From the NCBI GenBank assembly GCA_937888725.1, contig CALARE010000019.1, forward strand, positions 1 to 18,039: DNA of 18,039 nucleotides. Reading direction: 5' to 3'. The position numbers were made by a program, and so were the translations under genes. Source of the DNA: an uncultured Alphaproteobacteria bacterium (GTDB lineage Bacteria; Pseudomonadota; Alphaproteobacteria; CAAHEQ01; UBA3637). The notes under the pieces were generated by a model. It searched no databases, was not told the origin of the DNA, and worked only from the letters and a program-made list of their open reading frames with translations. Below, piece by piece: positions 1 through 7,529 of the stretch (its first letter is position 1; every line of letters begins with the position of its first letter).

Positions 1-2
1 TT

Positions 3-1928
3 TTAATCTTCGTATTCGACGCTAGGATACCTACCCTCAATTTTGAAATCTTTGATAGCTTGGGCTAAAGATTTAACTTCTTGATTTTGAGAACCGAGGC
101 GACGAATTGTGACGGTTTCTTCTGCTTCTTCTTTCTTACCCACAACGAGAATAACGGGGATTTTTTTCAAAGAATGTTCACGGATTTTATAACCGACCTT
201 TTCACTACGCAAATCTGTTTCAGCACGAAGACCTGCAACATTGAGTTTATGTGCAACTTTTTTAGCGTATTCATCTTGATCATTGGTAACAGGCATAACC
301 ATTACTTGAACTGGTGACAACCAAAATGGTAAATGTCCGCCTGAAATTTCAAGGAAGACACCTGCAAAACGTTCTAATGAACCAAAAAGGGCACGGTGCA
401 ACATAATTGGACGATGTTTTTCGCCATCTTCCCCAATGTATGAAACATCAAAACGTTCAGGTAAATTAAGGTCCGCTTGCAATGTCCCTAATTGCCATTC
501 ACGCCCCAATGCATCACGCATTTTAAAGTCTAATTTTGGACCATAGAAAGCTCCATCCCCAGGATTAATTGTATAAGAATAACCCATATCTGTTAAAGCT
601 TCAGCCAATGAATTTTCAAGCATATCCCAAATATCATCCGTTCCGATTCGTTCAGCTGGTCTGGTTGAAAGTTTAATTGACATATCTGTTAAACCAAAAT
701 CACCGTAAATGCTGAGCATCAAACGAACAACTTTTTGCAATTCTTCTTTCAATTGCTCTGGCGTACAGAAAATGTGAGCATCATCTTGCGTAAAAGCACG
801 AACACGCATTAGACCATGGATTGCACCTGAAGCTTCATTACGATGAACACGACCAAATTCACCAATATACTGAGGTAAATCACGGTAACTTGTAATTCCT
901 TGTTTAAAAATGAGCATACCGCCTGGACAATTCATCGGTTTTAAAGCAAAAGCTTTACCCTCAATCTCAGTTGTATACATATTTTCTTGATACCAATCCC
1001 AGTGTCCAGACGTTTCCCAAAGGACACGGTTCATCAATTGAGGCGTATTCACTTCAACATAACCAACCGCTTTTTGACGCTTACGCATATAATCGATTAA
1101 AGTTTGGAAGAACGTCCACCCTCTTGGATGCCAAAAGACATCCCCAGGAGCATATTCCTCAAAATGGAAAAAGTCCATTTCACGACCCAATTTTCTGTGA
1201 TCTCGTTTTTCTGCTTCTTCCAATAAGGTAAAATAATTTTTCAACTCTTTTTCGCTAAAGAACGCCGTCCCATAGATACGTTGCAATGATTCACGGGTAG
1301 CATCCCCACGCCAATAAGAGGCAGATACTTTTGTTAATTTAAAAGCTTTACCAATCATACCTGTTGATGCCAAATGTGGCCCACGACATAATTCAACATA
1401 ATCATCTTGCGTGTATAAAGAAACTTCTTGAACATCTTCAGGCATATCATGCAAGATTTCAAGTTTGTATTTTTCACCCCTATCTGAAAAGATTTTTTCA
1501 GCCTCGGCACGAGAAACAACCGTTTTAACAATTGGATAATTGGCATCAATAATTTTTTGCATTTCTTTTTCAATTGCTGGCAAATCATTTTCTTTGACAA
1601 CAATACCAAAAAAGTCATAGTAAAAGCCATTTTCAATAGCTGGGCCAATTGTGACTTGAGCCTCTTTATAAAGACGGGTCACCGCATGAGCTAACACATG
1701 TGCTGTCGTGTGACGCAAAACATCAAGAGCTTCTTCATTTTTCGTTGTAATAATAGAAATTTCAGAATCGGTTGTGATAGGTGTTGTTGTATCAGTCAAT
1801 TCTCCATTTAAACGAACGGCAATGGCATTTTTTGCCAACCCTTCACTGATTTTTTTTGCAACATCTAATCCACTCACGCCAGAGTCAACCATCATTTTTG
1901 ACCCATCTGGTAATTTAATTTCTATCAT
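3..1928 (-). CDS. thrS: Threonyl-tRNA synthetase
   Basis: Charges tRNA-Thr with threonine in the cytosol. The 641-residue product has the full bacterial architecture. An N-terminal TGS-like domain spans about residues 1-62. The editing domain carries H73/H77 (HxxxH) and C181/H185 (CxxxH). The class II catalytic core has motif 2 around residues 358-368 (FGRVHRNE) and motif 3 at 511-521 (HRALFGSLERF). The zinc ligands C334, H385 and H511 fall at the same numbers as in the E. coli enzyme. A C-terminal anticodon-binding domain follows from about 537. The start is supported by AAGGA five bases upstream. A consensus promoter and a structured leader of about 70 nt precede it, so it is probably transcribed on its own, perhaps with read-through from the HNH genes. 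The stop codon lies at the window edge, so any terminator is outside. Confidence 0.98.
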   Translation of the reverse strand: MIEIKLPDGSKMMVDSGVSGLDVAKKISEGLAKNAIAVRLNGELTDTTTPITTDSEISIITTKNEEALDVLRHTTAHVLAHAVTRLYKEAQVTIGPAIENGFYYDFFGIVVKENDLPAIEKEMQKIIDANYPIVKTVVSRAEAEKIFSDRGEKYKLEILHDMPEDVQEVSLYTQDDYVELCRGPHLASTGMIGKAFKLTKVSASYWRGDATRESLQRIYGTAFFSEKELKNYFTLLEEAEKRDHRKLGREMDFFHFEEYAPGDVFWHPRGWTFFQTLIDYMRKRQKAVGYVEVNTPQLMNRVLWETSGHWDWYQENMYTTEIEGKAFALKPMNCPGGMLIFKQGITSYRDLPQYIGEFGRVHRNEASGAIHGLMRVRAFTQDDAHIFCTPEQLKEELQKVVRLMLSIYGDFGLTDMSIKLSTRPAERIGTDDIWDMLENSLAEALTDMGYSYTINPGDGAFYGPKLDFKMRDALGREWQLGTLQADLNLPERFDVSYIGEDGEKHRPIMLHRALFGSLERFAGVFLEISGGHLPFWLSPVQVMVMPVTNDQDEYAKKVAHKLNVAGLRAETDLRSEKVGYKIREHSLKKIPVILVVGKKEEAEETVTIRRLGSQNQEVKSLAQAIKDFKIEGRYPSVEYED

Positions 1929-1959
1929 TTTAAATCCTTTTCATATAGTTAAACAATCA

Positions 1960-1997
1960 TGCCCTAAAAAAAGCAACACCTCTTTTCTATTTGGGCA
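1960..1997 (-). promoter_or_regulatory. Structured hairpin in thrS mRNA leader
   Basis: The first bases of the predicted thrS transcript can fold into a long imperfect hairpin. UGCCC (1997-1993) pairs with GGGCA (1964-1960). AAA pairs with UUU, with one bulged A. AAAAG (1986-1982) pairs with CUUUU (1973-1969). The apical loop is AGGUGUUG (1981-1974). A leader hairpin at thrS fits translational or attenuation control, as known for E. coli thrS. The mechanism here is inferred. Confidence 0.4.
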
Positions 1998-2004
1998 AGA
2001 TTGG

Positions 2005-2033
2005 ATTATACGAATTTTTATTCAAAATGTCAA
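2005..2033 (-). promoter_or_regulatory. thrS sigma-70-type promoter
   Basis: Read on the minus strand, TTGACA (2033-2028) and TATAAT (2010-2005) are separated by exactly 17 nt. Both boxes match the consensus perfectly. The predicted start near 1998 gives thrS a 5' leader of about 70 nt. The promoter lies in the gap between the second HNH gene and thrS. Confidence 0.85.
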
Positions 2034-2072
2034 AGAAATTTCAATAAATTCAACAAAAATATATCAAAAAAA

Positions 2073-2921
2073 CTATCGTTGCAAATCATCTTGTTGCAAA
2101 GAGCGTACAACCACATGCGGATACCACCTGTTTGAAGAAACCTTTTTTGCTTTTTGAAAATGTAACTCTGCCTTTTCTCGACGACTCAACGGGTGTTTTG
2201 TTTTTCCTGTCTCTTTATCTTTTTTTAATTTTTCTAATTGCAATTCTTTATGGCGATATTTTGTATTTTTTGCTCGAATCTTAGATTGAATAACCTGAAG
2301 AATCTTTTCACTTTTTTCTCTCACATCTTCACTATCACAAAAAGGGATATCTCTTTTTAATTGTTCCATAAAACGCATAGAAGAAACCATCTCTTTTGAA
2401 AAAGATCCTTGCCATTGATAAACGGGAACACAACCATTTTTTTCATCCAACTCAATTTGTTGTAACTCAGCTGTTGAAAAAAATAGCCCTGCATCAGACA
2501 AAATATAAAAATCTTTTTTAACAGGTAATTCTAAATAAACTTTTTTTAAAGATGGATCTAATTTAATATCGCGATAAATTGGATCTAACAAATACGCATG
2601 CAACCATTTATGTAACCGTTTTTCAATCACACACATATTTGATGAATCATTTTTACCACCAATCGATAGCGGAACATAGTGATGTACATTAAATTTTTTT
2701 GGCAATATTCCTTTTTTAATAGCAATCTTACGTTCTTTTTCTGTTAAAATCGAATCCAATTTTCCACAACTGGCTATTGTTTTAACAAAAAGATTAACGC
2801 TGTCAATCCGTTCACGATTAGTTGGTGTTTTGGCATTTTTATTTAAGCGATATTTTATTTTTTCATCATCAGTTACAACAAAATACGTTTTTGTATATGC
2901 TGTTTCTTTTTTATTATACAT
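2073..2921 (-). CDS. HNH-endonuclease-like protein (second of tandem pair)
   Basis: A 282-residue protein of unknown role with an HNH-type core: HH at 80-81, N95, H104 and H108, in the context NVHHYVPLSIGG. The spacing (HH-x13-N-x8-H-x3-H) is identical to that of its upstream neighbour, and the 30 residues before HH also align, so the two are paralogues. The C-terminal third is rich in Lys/Arg/Glu and looks helical. The open frame extends upstream to 2966, but I chose the ATG at 2921: AGGTG sits five bases before it and overlaps the TAG stop of the upstream gene, which suggests translational coupling. There is no signal peptide or membrane segment. Possible roles include a nicking or homing-type nuclease, a mobile-element remnant, or DNA repair or defence; none can be chosen from sequence alone. 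Confidence 0.75.
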   Translation of the reverse strand: MYNKKETAYTKTYFVVTDDEKIKYRLNKNAKTPTNRERIDSVNLFVKTIASCGKLDSILTEKERKIAIKKGILPKKFNVHHYVPLSIGGKNDSSNMCVIEKRLHKWLHAYLLDPIYRDIKLDPSLKKVYLELPVKKDFYILSDAGLFFSTAELQQIELDEKNGCVPVYQWQGSFSKEMVSSMRFMEQLKRDIPFCDSEDVREKSEKILQVIQSKIRAKNTKYRHKELQLEKLKKDKETGKTKHPLSRREKAELHFQKAKKVSSNRWYPHVVVRSLQQDDLQR

Positions 2922-2929
2922 AAAAACAC

Positions 2930-3541
2930 CTACATACTGCCTCTTGAAAAACGACCAGATTGGCAAAAAGCATCCCTAAAACCCATATCTGAGTTGCAAT
3001 TCGTTTTTTTATGACGACAAACAGAATGTACTATTTTTTCTTCAAACTTTCTTAATTCAGAATATAAAAAGAAATCCTCACGATCATCTTTTACAATAAC
3101 GCGTTTAAATTCTGGCAAAATCAAAACCCCTTCTTGCCCAACTTCTAAACGATCGAGTACAGGTTGATAAATTAATCGATGCATTAACATATGTGTTTCG
3201 GCATCAACAAGACAAAGATTTTCAATACCATTTGAACCACCCAATTTTAAAGGAACAATATGATGAACCTGCATTCCTTCTGGCAAACAACCTCGCTTTT
3301 TTGCAACACGAACTGCTTTATTACTCATTAAACCATCGAAAAAACCAGCCTCAGCCATTTCTTTAACCACTCTAATTGGCTTGCCATTTTCATAACCATG
3401 CATTTCATACATATATCTAGCATCAATCAATTCTGGTCTCGGCAATTTTTTAATTTTATAAGCAATTGTTTTTCTGTCTTTATAAAGAACACTTGAAAGC
3501 ATAAATGTTGATTTATCTGTACCAATAATCTCTTGTATCAT
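2930..3541 (-). CDS. HNH-endonuclease-like protein (first of tandem pair)
   Basis: A 203-residue protein with an HNH signature: HH at 93-94 (QVHHIVPLKLGG), N108, H117 and H121. All histidines and the asparagine expected for a beta-beta-alpha-metal nuclease centre are present, and a GG follows the first strand as in many HNH domains. The start at 3541 has GAGGT seven bases upstream, and a good promoter lies about 30-55 bases before it. It ends eight bases before the next HNH gene, so the two form a two-gene operon. The Cys/His-containing tail (about residues 170-195, including CRHKKTNC) has no clear counterpart in the paralogue. The biological target is unknown. Confidence 0.75.
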   Translation of the reverse strand: MIQEIIGTDKSTFMLSSVLYKDRKTIAYKIKKLPRPELIDARYMYEMHGYENGKPIRVVKEMAEAGFFDGLMSNKAVRVAKKRGCLPEGMQVHHIVPLKLGGSNGIENLCLVDAETHMLMHRLIYQPVLDRLEVGQEGVLILPEFKRVIVKDDREDFFLYSELRKFEEKIVHSVCRHKKTNCNSDMGFRDAFCQSGRFSRGSM

Positions 3542-3568
3542 AAAAAAACCTCAAATAAAAGCACCTTT

Positions 3569-3597
3569 ATTTTAACATATATTGCACCATTATTCAA
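3569..3597 (-). promoter_or_regulatory. Promoter of the HNH gene pair
   Basis: On the minus strand, TTGAAT (3597-3592) and TAAAAT (3574-3569) are separated by 17 nt. The first HNH start codon lies about 28 bases downstream of the -10 box. It sits in the 97-bp gap after prfC, where I see no convincing terminator, so prfC read-through is also possible. Confidence 0.6.
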
Positions 3598-3638
3598 GGT
3601 TTTTTTAAAAATTATTGACAAGAATTTAATAACATGCC

Positions 3639-5225
3639 CTATTCCTTAATTTTCAGCAACTGAATATCAGGAAAATCTTCTTGTGCTTTATTTAAATGCC
3701 AAGCATTGCGTGCCAAAAAGACAGGGGCTCCATCATGATCTGTCGCCATTGTTGAAGCATTGAGCGTTTTAAACCGCTCAACAAGTTGCGTTTCACCTTG
3801 CACCCATCTTGCCGTATAATAACTGGTTGGTTCAAAGATAACAGGCACATCAAATTCCGTACGAATCCGATCAGCCAGCACCTCAAATTGCAACACCCCA
3901 ACAACACCAACAATCCATTCAAAACCATGCACTGGTTTAAAAATGCTTGCACCCCCTTCCTCGGCAATTTGATCCAATGCTTTTGCCAAGTGTTTCGCTT
4001 TCAACGGATCTTGCGGACGAACCTTTTTCAAAAGTTCTGGTGCAAAAGATGGAATCCCTTTAAATTGCAAGGATTCACCCTCAGAAAAAGAATCACCAAT
4101 TCGCATACCACCATGATTAGGAATACCAATAATATCCCCAGCAAAAGCCTCCTCAGCCACTTCTCTATCTTGTGCTAAAAACATCACAGGATTATGAAGT
4201 ATCATTTGCTTTTGACTTCTTAAATGCAAAAGTTTCATCCCCCGTTTAAAGTGCCCAGAACATACGCGCATAAAAGCAATCCTGTCCCTGTGTTTCGGGT
4301 CCATATTTGCTTGAATTTTAAAGACGAATCCAGAAACTTTTTCTTCATCAGGCATAACACTTCTTAACACCGTTTCTTGCGGTTTTGGTGATGGTGCAAA
4401 CTTCACAAGTGCATCAAGCAATTCTTTCACACCAAAATTATTAACTGCAGACCCAAAAAAGACAGGTGTCATTGTCCCTTCTAAATATGCATTTTCATCA
4501 AACGAAGGACAAAGCCCCCTCACCATTTCAACATCCTCCCGCAACGCCAAAACAGCATCTTGAGGCAACAACACATCTAATTTATCATCATCAATTCCAT
4601 TCACTTCGGCCGCCTCTTGCGGTAGAGATGATTTATTGACACCTTTTTCAAACAAGCGTAACTTGTCATTTAACAAATCAAAACACCCTTTAAAATCACG
4701 CCCCATCCCAATCGGCCATGAAGCAGGCACCACATCTAATGCCAAAGTCTGCTCAATTTCTTCTAATAATTTAAACGGTTCATGACCATCACGATCAAGC
4801 TTATTGATAAAGGTAATAATAGGAATATCACGCAAACGACAAACTTCAAACAATTTTTTTGTTTGAGCCTCAATCCCCTTTGCACTATCAATCACCATCA
4901 CCGCCGAATCAACTGCCGTTAAAACACGGTATGTATCTTCAGAAAAATCTTCATGCCCAGGTGTATCTAACAAATTAAACGAACAACCACCATATTCAAA
5001 ACTCATCACTGAGGAAGCAACAGAAATACCCCTTTCTTGCTCCACCTTCATCCAGTCTGAATGAGCCCGTCTATTTTCTCCACGAGCTTTAACAGCACCA
5101 GCTTGATTAATCGCACCTCCAAAAAGCAATAATTTTTCCGTCAAAGTCGTTTTCCCCGCATCAGGGTGCGAAATAATCGCAAAAGTTCGCCTTTTTGATG
5201 TAATTGATGTTAAATTATTTGGCAT
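3639..5225 (-). CDS. prfC: Peptide chain release factor 3 (RF3)
   Basis: A translational GTPase that recycles RF1/RF2 from the ribosome after termination. In the 528-residue product, the P-loop SHPDAGKT is at 19-26, switch I RGISV at 65-69, DTPGH at 87-91 and NKLD at 141-144. The RF3-typical central segment FKIQANMDPKHRDR and the C-terminal GVLQFEV segment are both present. Length and N-terminal register match E. coli RF3 (529 residues) closely. An in-frame ATG five codons upstream (5240) exists, but its purine stretch is only two bases away. The ATG at 5225 has AAAGAG six bases upstream and gives the family-typical N-terminus, so I prefer it. The gene has its own promoter and is divergent from the tRNA-Leu/tig operon. 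Confidence 0.96.
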   Translation of the reverse strand: MPNNLTSITSKRRTFAIISHPDAGKTTLTEKLLLFGGAINQAGAVKARGENRRAHSDWMKVEQERGISVASSVMSFEYGGCSFNLLDTPGHEDFSEDTYRVLTAVDSAVMVIDSAKGIEAQTKKLFEVCRLRDIPIITFINKLDRDGHEPFKLLEEIEQTLALDVVPASWPIGMGRDFKGCFDLLNDKLRLFEKGVNKSSLPQEAAEVNGIDDDKLDVLLPQDAVLALREDVEMVRGLCPSFDENAYLEGTMTPVFFGSAVNNFGVKELLDALVKFAPSPKPQETVLRSVMPDEEKVSGFVFKIQANMDPKHRDRIAFMRVCSGHFKRGMKLLHLRSQKQMILHNPVMFLAQDREVAEEAFAGDIIGIPNHGGMRIGDSFSEGESLQFKGIPSFAPELLKKVRPQDPLKAKHLAKALDQIAEEGGASIFKPVHGFEWIVGVVGVLQFEVLADRIRTEFDVPVIFEPTSYYTARWVQGETQLVERFKTLNASTMATDHDGAPVFLARNAWHLNKAQEDFPDIQLLKIKE

Positions 5226-5271
5226 TAAAATCTCTTTCATAACTCTTTATAACATAAAAATAAGTGCCGTT

Positions 5272-5300
5272 ATTATAGTCAAAAAAAGTCTTTTTTACAA
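5272..5300 (-). promoter_or_regulatory. prfC promoter
   Basis: On the minus strand, TTGTAA (5300-5295) and TATAAT (5277-5272) have a 17-nt spacer. The predicted start near 5265 leaves a leader of about 40 nt before the chosen prfC start. Confidence 0.65.
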
Positions 5301-5449
5301 GCAAATTGTCATTTTTATTTTAAAAAATGGTTAAAAAATACTTTCTTTTTTATCAAAGATGTGTTATATAGTCTATTGAAATAAAAAAAGCAAAAAGAAA
5401 TCACATTCTTTAAAAGCAAATTTATTCTTATTTATCAAGATATTATATT
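5301..5449. other. AT-rich divergent intergenic region upstream of tRNA-Leu
   Basis: Non-coding, strongly A/T-rich sequence between the prfC promoter and tRNA-Leu. It should hold the plus-strand promoter for tRNA-Leu and tig. The best -10-like site is TATATA at 5365-5370, with only a weak T-rich -35 region (TTTCTT) 17 nt upstream. I found no strong -35 box, so the start point is uncertain. Confidence 0.3.
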
Positions 5450-5533
5450 GCGGATGTGGTGGAATGGTAGACACGACGGTCTTAGAAGCCGTTGCCGCAA
5501 GGCGTGGGAGTTCGAGTCTCTTCATCCGCACCA
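5450..5533 (+). tRNA. tRNA-Leu (anticodon UAG)
   Basis: A complete type II tRNA with encoded CCA. The acceptor arm GCGGATG (5450-5456) pairs fully with CATCCGC (5523-5529), followed by discriminator A and CCA. The anticodon arm ACGGT/GCCGT closes the loop CTTAGAA, giving anticodon UAG, which reads CUN leucine codons. The long variable arm (TGCCGCAAGGCG) is typical of tRNA-Leu, and the T-arm contains GTTCGAGTC. It ends 31 bases before tig with no terminator between them, so the two are probably cotranscribed and separated by tRNA processing. tRNA-Leu upstream of tig is a common alphaproteobacterial arrangement. Confidence 0.97.
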
Positions 5534-5564
5534 ACCATAGTTAGATATAAAGAGGAATTAAGAA

Positions 5565-6878
5565 ATGACAAAAACAAAATTAGCTCATTCTTTCACGGTT
5601 GTGATTACAGCTCAAGAATTTCAAGACAAAATCACAGCTAAGTTAGAGGAAGTTCGTAAAGAAGCTAAAATCCAAGGTTTCCGTCCTGGTCAAGCCCCAA
5701 TGAATATTATTAAAACAAAATATGAAAATGCTGTTAAAGGTGAAGTTCTTGATGATTTAGTTCAAGAAAAAGCAACCAAAACATTGGAAGAAAATAAAAT
5801 CCGCCCAGCATTGCGTCCCAAAATTGAATTGACAACATTTGAAGATGGTAAAGATATCGAATTTAAAATGGATGTTGAAGCTCTTCCAGAAATCAAACCA
5901 GCTGATTTAACGAAATTAGAAGTTAAAAAATTAGTTGCAACAGCAACAGATAAAGAAATCAATGCAGCTCTTGAAAAATTAGCTAATGCAAAAAAAACAA
6001 CTGTTCCTTGTGACGAAAAACGTGCCACGAAAGAAGGCGATGTGATTGTTATTGATTTTACAGGAACAATTGATGGCGAAGAATTCAAAGGTGGCAAAGG
6101 TAAAGATTATTACCTCGCTCTTGGTTCCAACACATTTATCCCAGGATTTGAAGAACAATTAACAGGCAAAAACATTGGCGATACAGTTGATGTGAATGTT
6201 AATTTCCCTGAAAACTACCATGCAAAAGATTTAGCTGGCAAAAAAGCACTCTTTAAAGTCGATGTTAAAGAGTTACGTCAAATGTCAACACCTGAAATCA
6301 ATGATGAATTTGCTAAAATGTTTGGATGCGATACACTTGATAAATTAAAAGAAATGATCACAACCGAACTTAATAAAGAATACGCTAACGTTGCTCGTAT
6401 GCATACAAAACGTTCATTATTAGACGTTTTAGCTGAAAAACATTCTTTTGAAGTACCACAAGGTATGGTCGACATGGAATTTAATTCAATTTGGAAACAA
6501 TATGAAGAAGCTAAAAAGAATAACCAATTAGATGAAGAAGAAAAATCAAAATCAGAAGATGATTTAAAAACAGAATATCGTCAAATTGCAGAACGTCGTG
6601 TCCGTTTAGGTCTTTTATTAGCTGAAATTGCAAATGAAAACAAAATCACACTCACTCAAGAAGATTTAACAAACGCTGTCATGGCTGAAGCACGCAGATA
6701 CCCAGGACAAGAAAAAATCGTTTTTGAGTATTATCAAAAAAATCCTCAAGCATTAGATGCATTAAAAGCACCATTGTTTGAAGAAAAAGTCGTTGATCAT
6801 GTTTTAACAGTTGTTAAAATTAATGAACAAGCTTTATCAGCAGACGAATTGTATGCTTACAATCCAGATAAAGCCTAA
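5565..6878 (+). CDS. tig: Trigger factor (ribosome-associated chaperone/PPIase)
   Basis: A cytosolic chaperone that docks near the ribosomal exit tunnel and shields nascent chains. In the 437-residue product, the N-terminal ribosome-binding domain has the trigger-factor signature GFRPGQAP at 38-45. The FKBP-type prolyl isomerase domain spans about residues 157-238 and includes VIDFTGTIDGEEF and FIPGFEEQL. The alpha-helical C-terminal substrate-binding domain follows. The N-terminus is a few residues shorter before the signature than in E. coli. GAGG lies ahead of the ATG. Only 30 bases without a terminator separate it from clpP, so tig-clpP-clpX is very likely one operon coupling folding to ClpXP degradation. 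Confidence 0.96.
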   Translation: MTKTKLAHSFTVVITAQEFQDKITAKLEEVRKEAKIQGFRPGQAPMNIIKTKYENAVKGEVLDDLVQEKATKTLEENKIRPALRPKIELTTFEDGKDIEFKMDVEALPEIKPADLTKLEVKKLVATATDKEINAALEKLANAKKTTVPCDEKRATKEGDVIVIDFTGTIDGEEFKGGKGKDYYLALGSNTFIPGFEEQLTGKNIGDTVDVNVNFPENYHAKDLAGKKALFKVDVKELRQMSTPEINDEFAKMFGCDTLDKLKEMITTELNKEYANVARMHTKRSLLDVLAEKHSFEVPQGMVDMEFNSIWKQYEEAKKNNQLDEEEKSKSEDDLKTEYRQIAERRVRLGLLLAEIANENKITLTQEDLTNAVMAEARRYPGQEKIVFEYYQKNPQALDALKAPLFEEKVVDHVLTVVKINEQALSADELYAYNPDKA

Positions 6879-6908
6879 TTTACGACACTGAAATAAGGAG
6901 TTTTTAAT

Positions 6909-7529
6909 ATGCGTTACACAGATATAATGTCCCCATTAATGAACACACTTGTCCCAACTGTGATTGAGCAAACGGGTAGAGGCGAACGTGCTTTTGACAT
7001 TTACTCAAGATTGTTAAAAGAAAGAATTATCTTTTTAACAGGGCAAGTCAACGATGAAGTGGCCAGCCTTATCTGTGCACAACTTTTATTTTTAGAAGCT
7101 GAAAACGCAAAAAAAGAAATTTCTTTTTATATCAACTCTCCAGGTGGCGTTGTCACATCTGGCCTTGCTATACTTGACACAATGAATTATATCAAGTGCC
7201 CAGTTTCAACGGTTGTGATGGGACAAGCCGCCTCTATGGGGAGTTTGCTTTTATGTTGCGGTGCCAAGGGTAGACGCTTTGCCTTACCAAATGCAAGAGT
7301 GATGATTCACCAACCCTCTGGCGGATTCCAAGGACAAGCAACCGATATTGAAATTCACGCAAAAGAGATTCTATCTATCAAAGCAAGATTAAACCAAATT
7401 TACGTTGAACAAACGGGCAAGCCTTTATCCGTTATTGAGCAAGCAATGGAACGTGATAATTTTATGACTGCATATGAGGCAAAAGAATTTGGCTTAATTG
7501 ATGAGGTTATTACAAAACAGGAGAACTAA
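6909..7529 (+). CDS. clpP: ATP-dependent Clp protease proteolytic subunit
   Basis: The serine peptidase of the ClpXP/ClpAP proteases, expected to form two stacked heptameric rings. In the 206-residue product the catalytic triad is Ser109 (GQAASMGS), His134 (MIHQP) and Asp183 (ERDNF). The triad spacings of 25 and 49 residues equal those of E. coli ClpP. The N-terminal segment with VPTVIEQTGRGERAFDIYSR is the usual axial-loop and processing region. The AAGGAG ribosome-binding site eight bases upstream supports the ATG at 6909. The stop codon directly abuts the clpX start, so the two are translationally coupled. Confidence 0.98.
   Translation: MRYTDIMSPLMNTLVPTVIEQTGRGERAFDIYSRLLKERIIFLTGQVNDEVASLICAQLLFLEAENAKKEISFYINSPGGVVTSGLAILDTMNYIKCPVSTVVMGQAASMGSLLLCCGAKGRRFALPNARVMIHQPSGGFQGQATDIEIHAKEILSIKARLNQIYVEQTGKPLSVIEQAMERDNFMTAYEAKEFGLIDEVITKQEN

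Noticed and set aside
1774..2157. 127-codon plus-strand open frame across thrS and the HNH gene
   Set aside because: Antisense to two real genes and across the thrS promoter. Its composition follows the opposite-strand codons.
3615..3620. Plus-strand TTGACA after prfC
   Set aside because: There is no -10 box at 16-18 nt and it would point into prfC in antisense.
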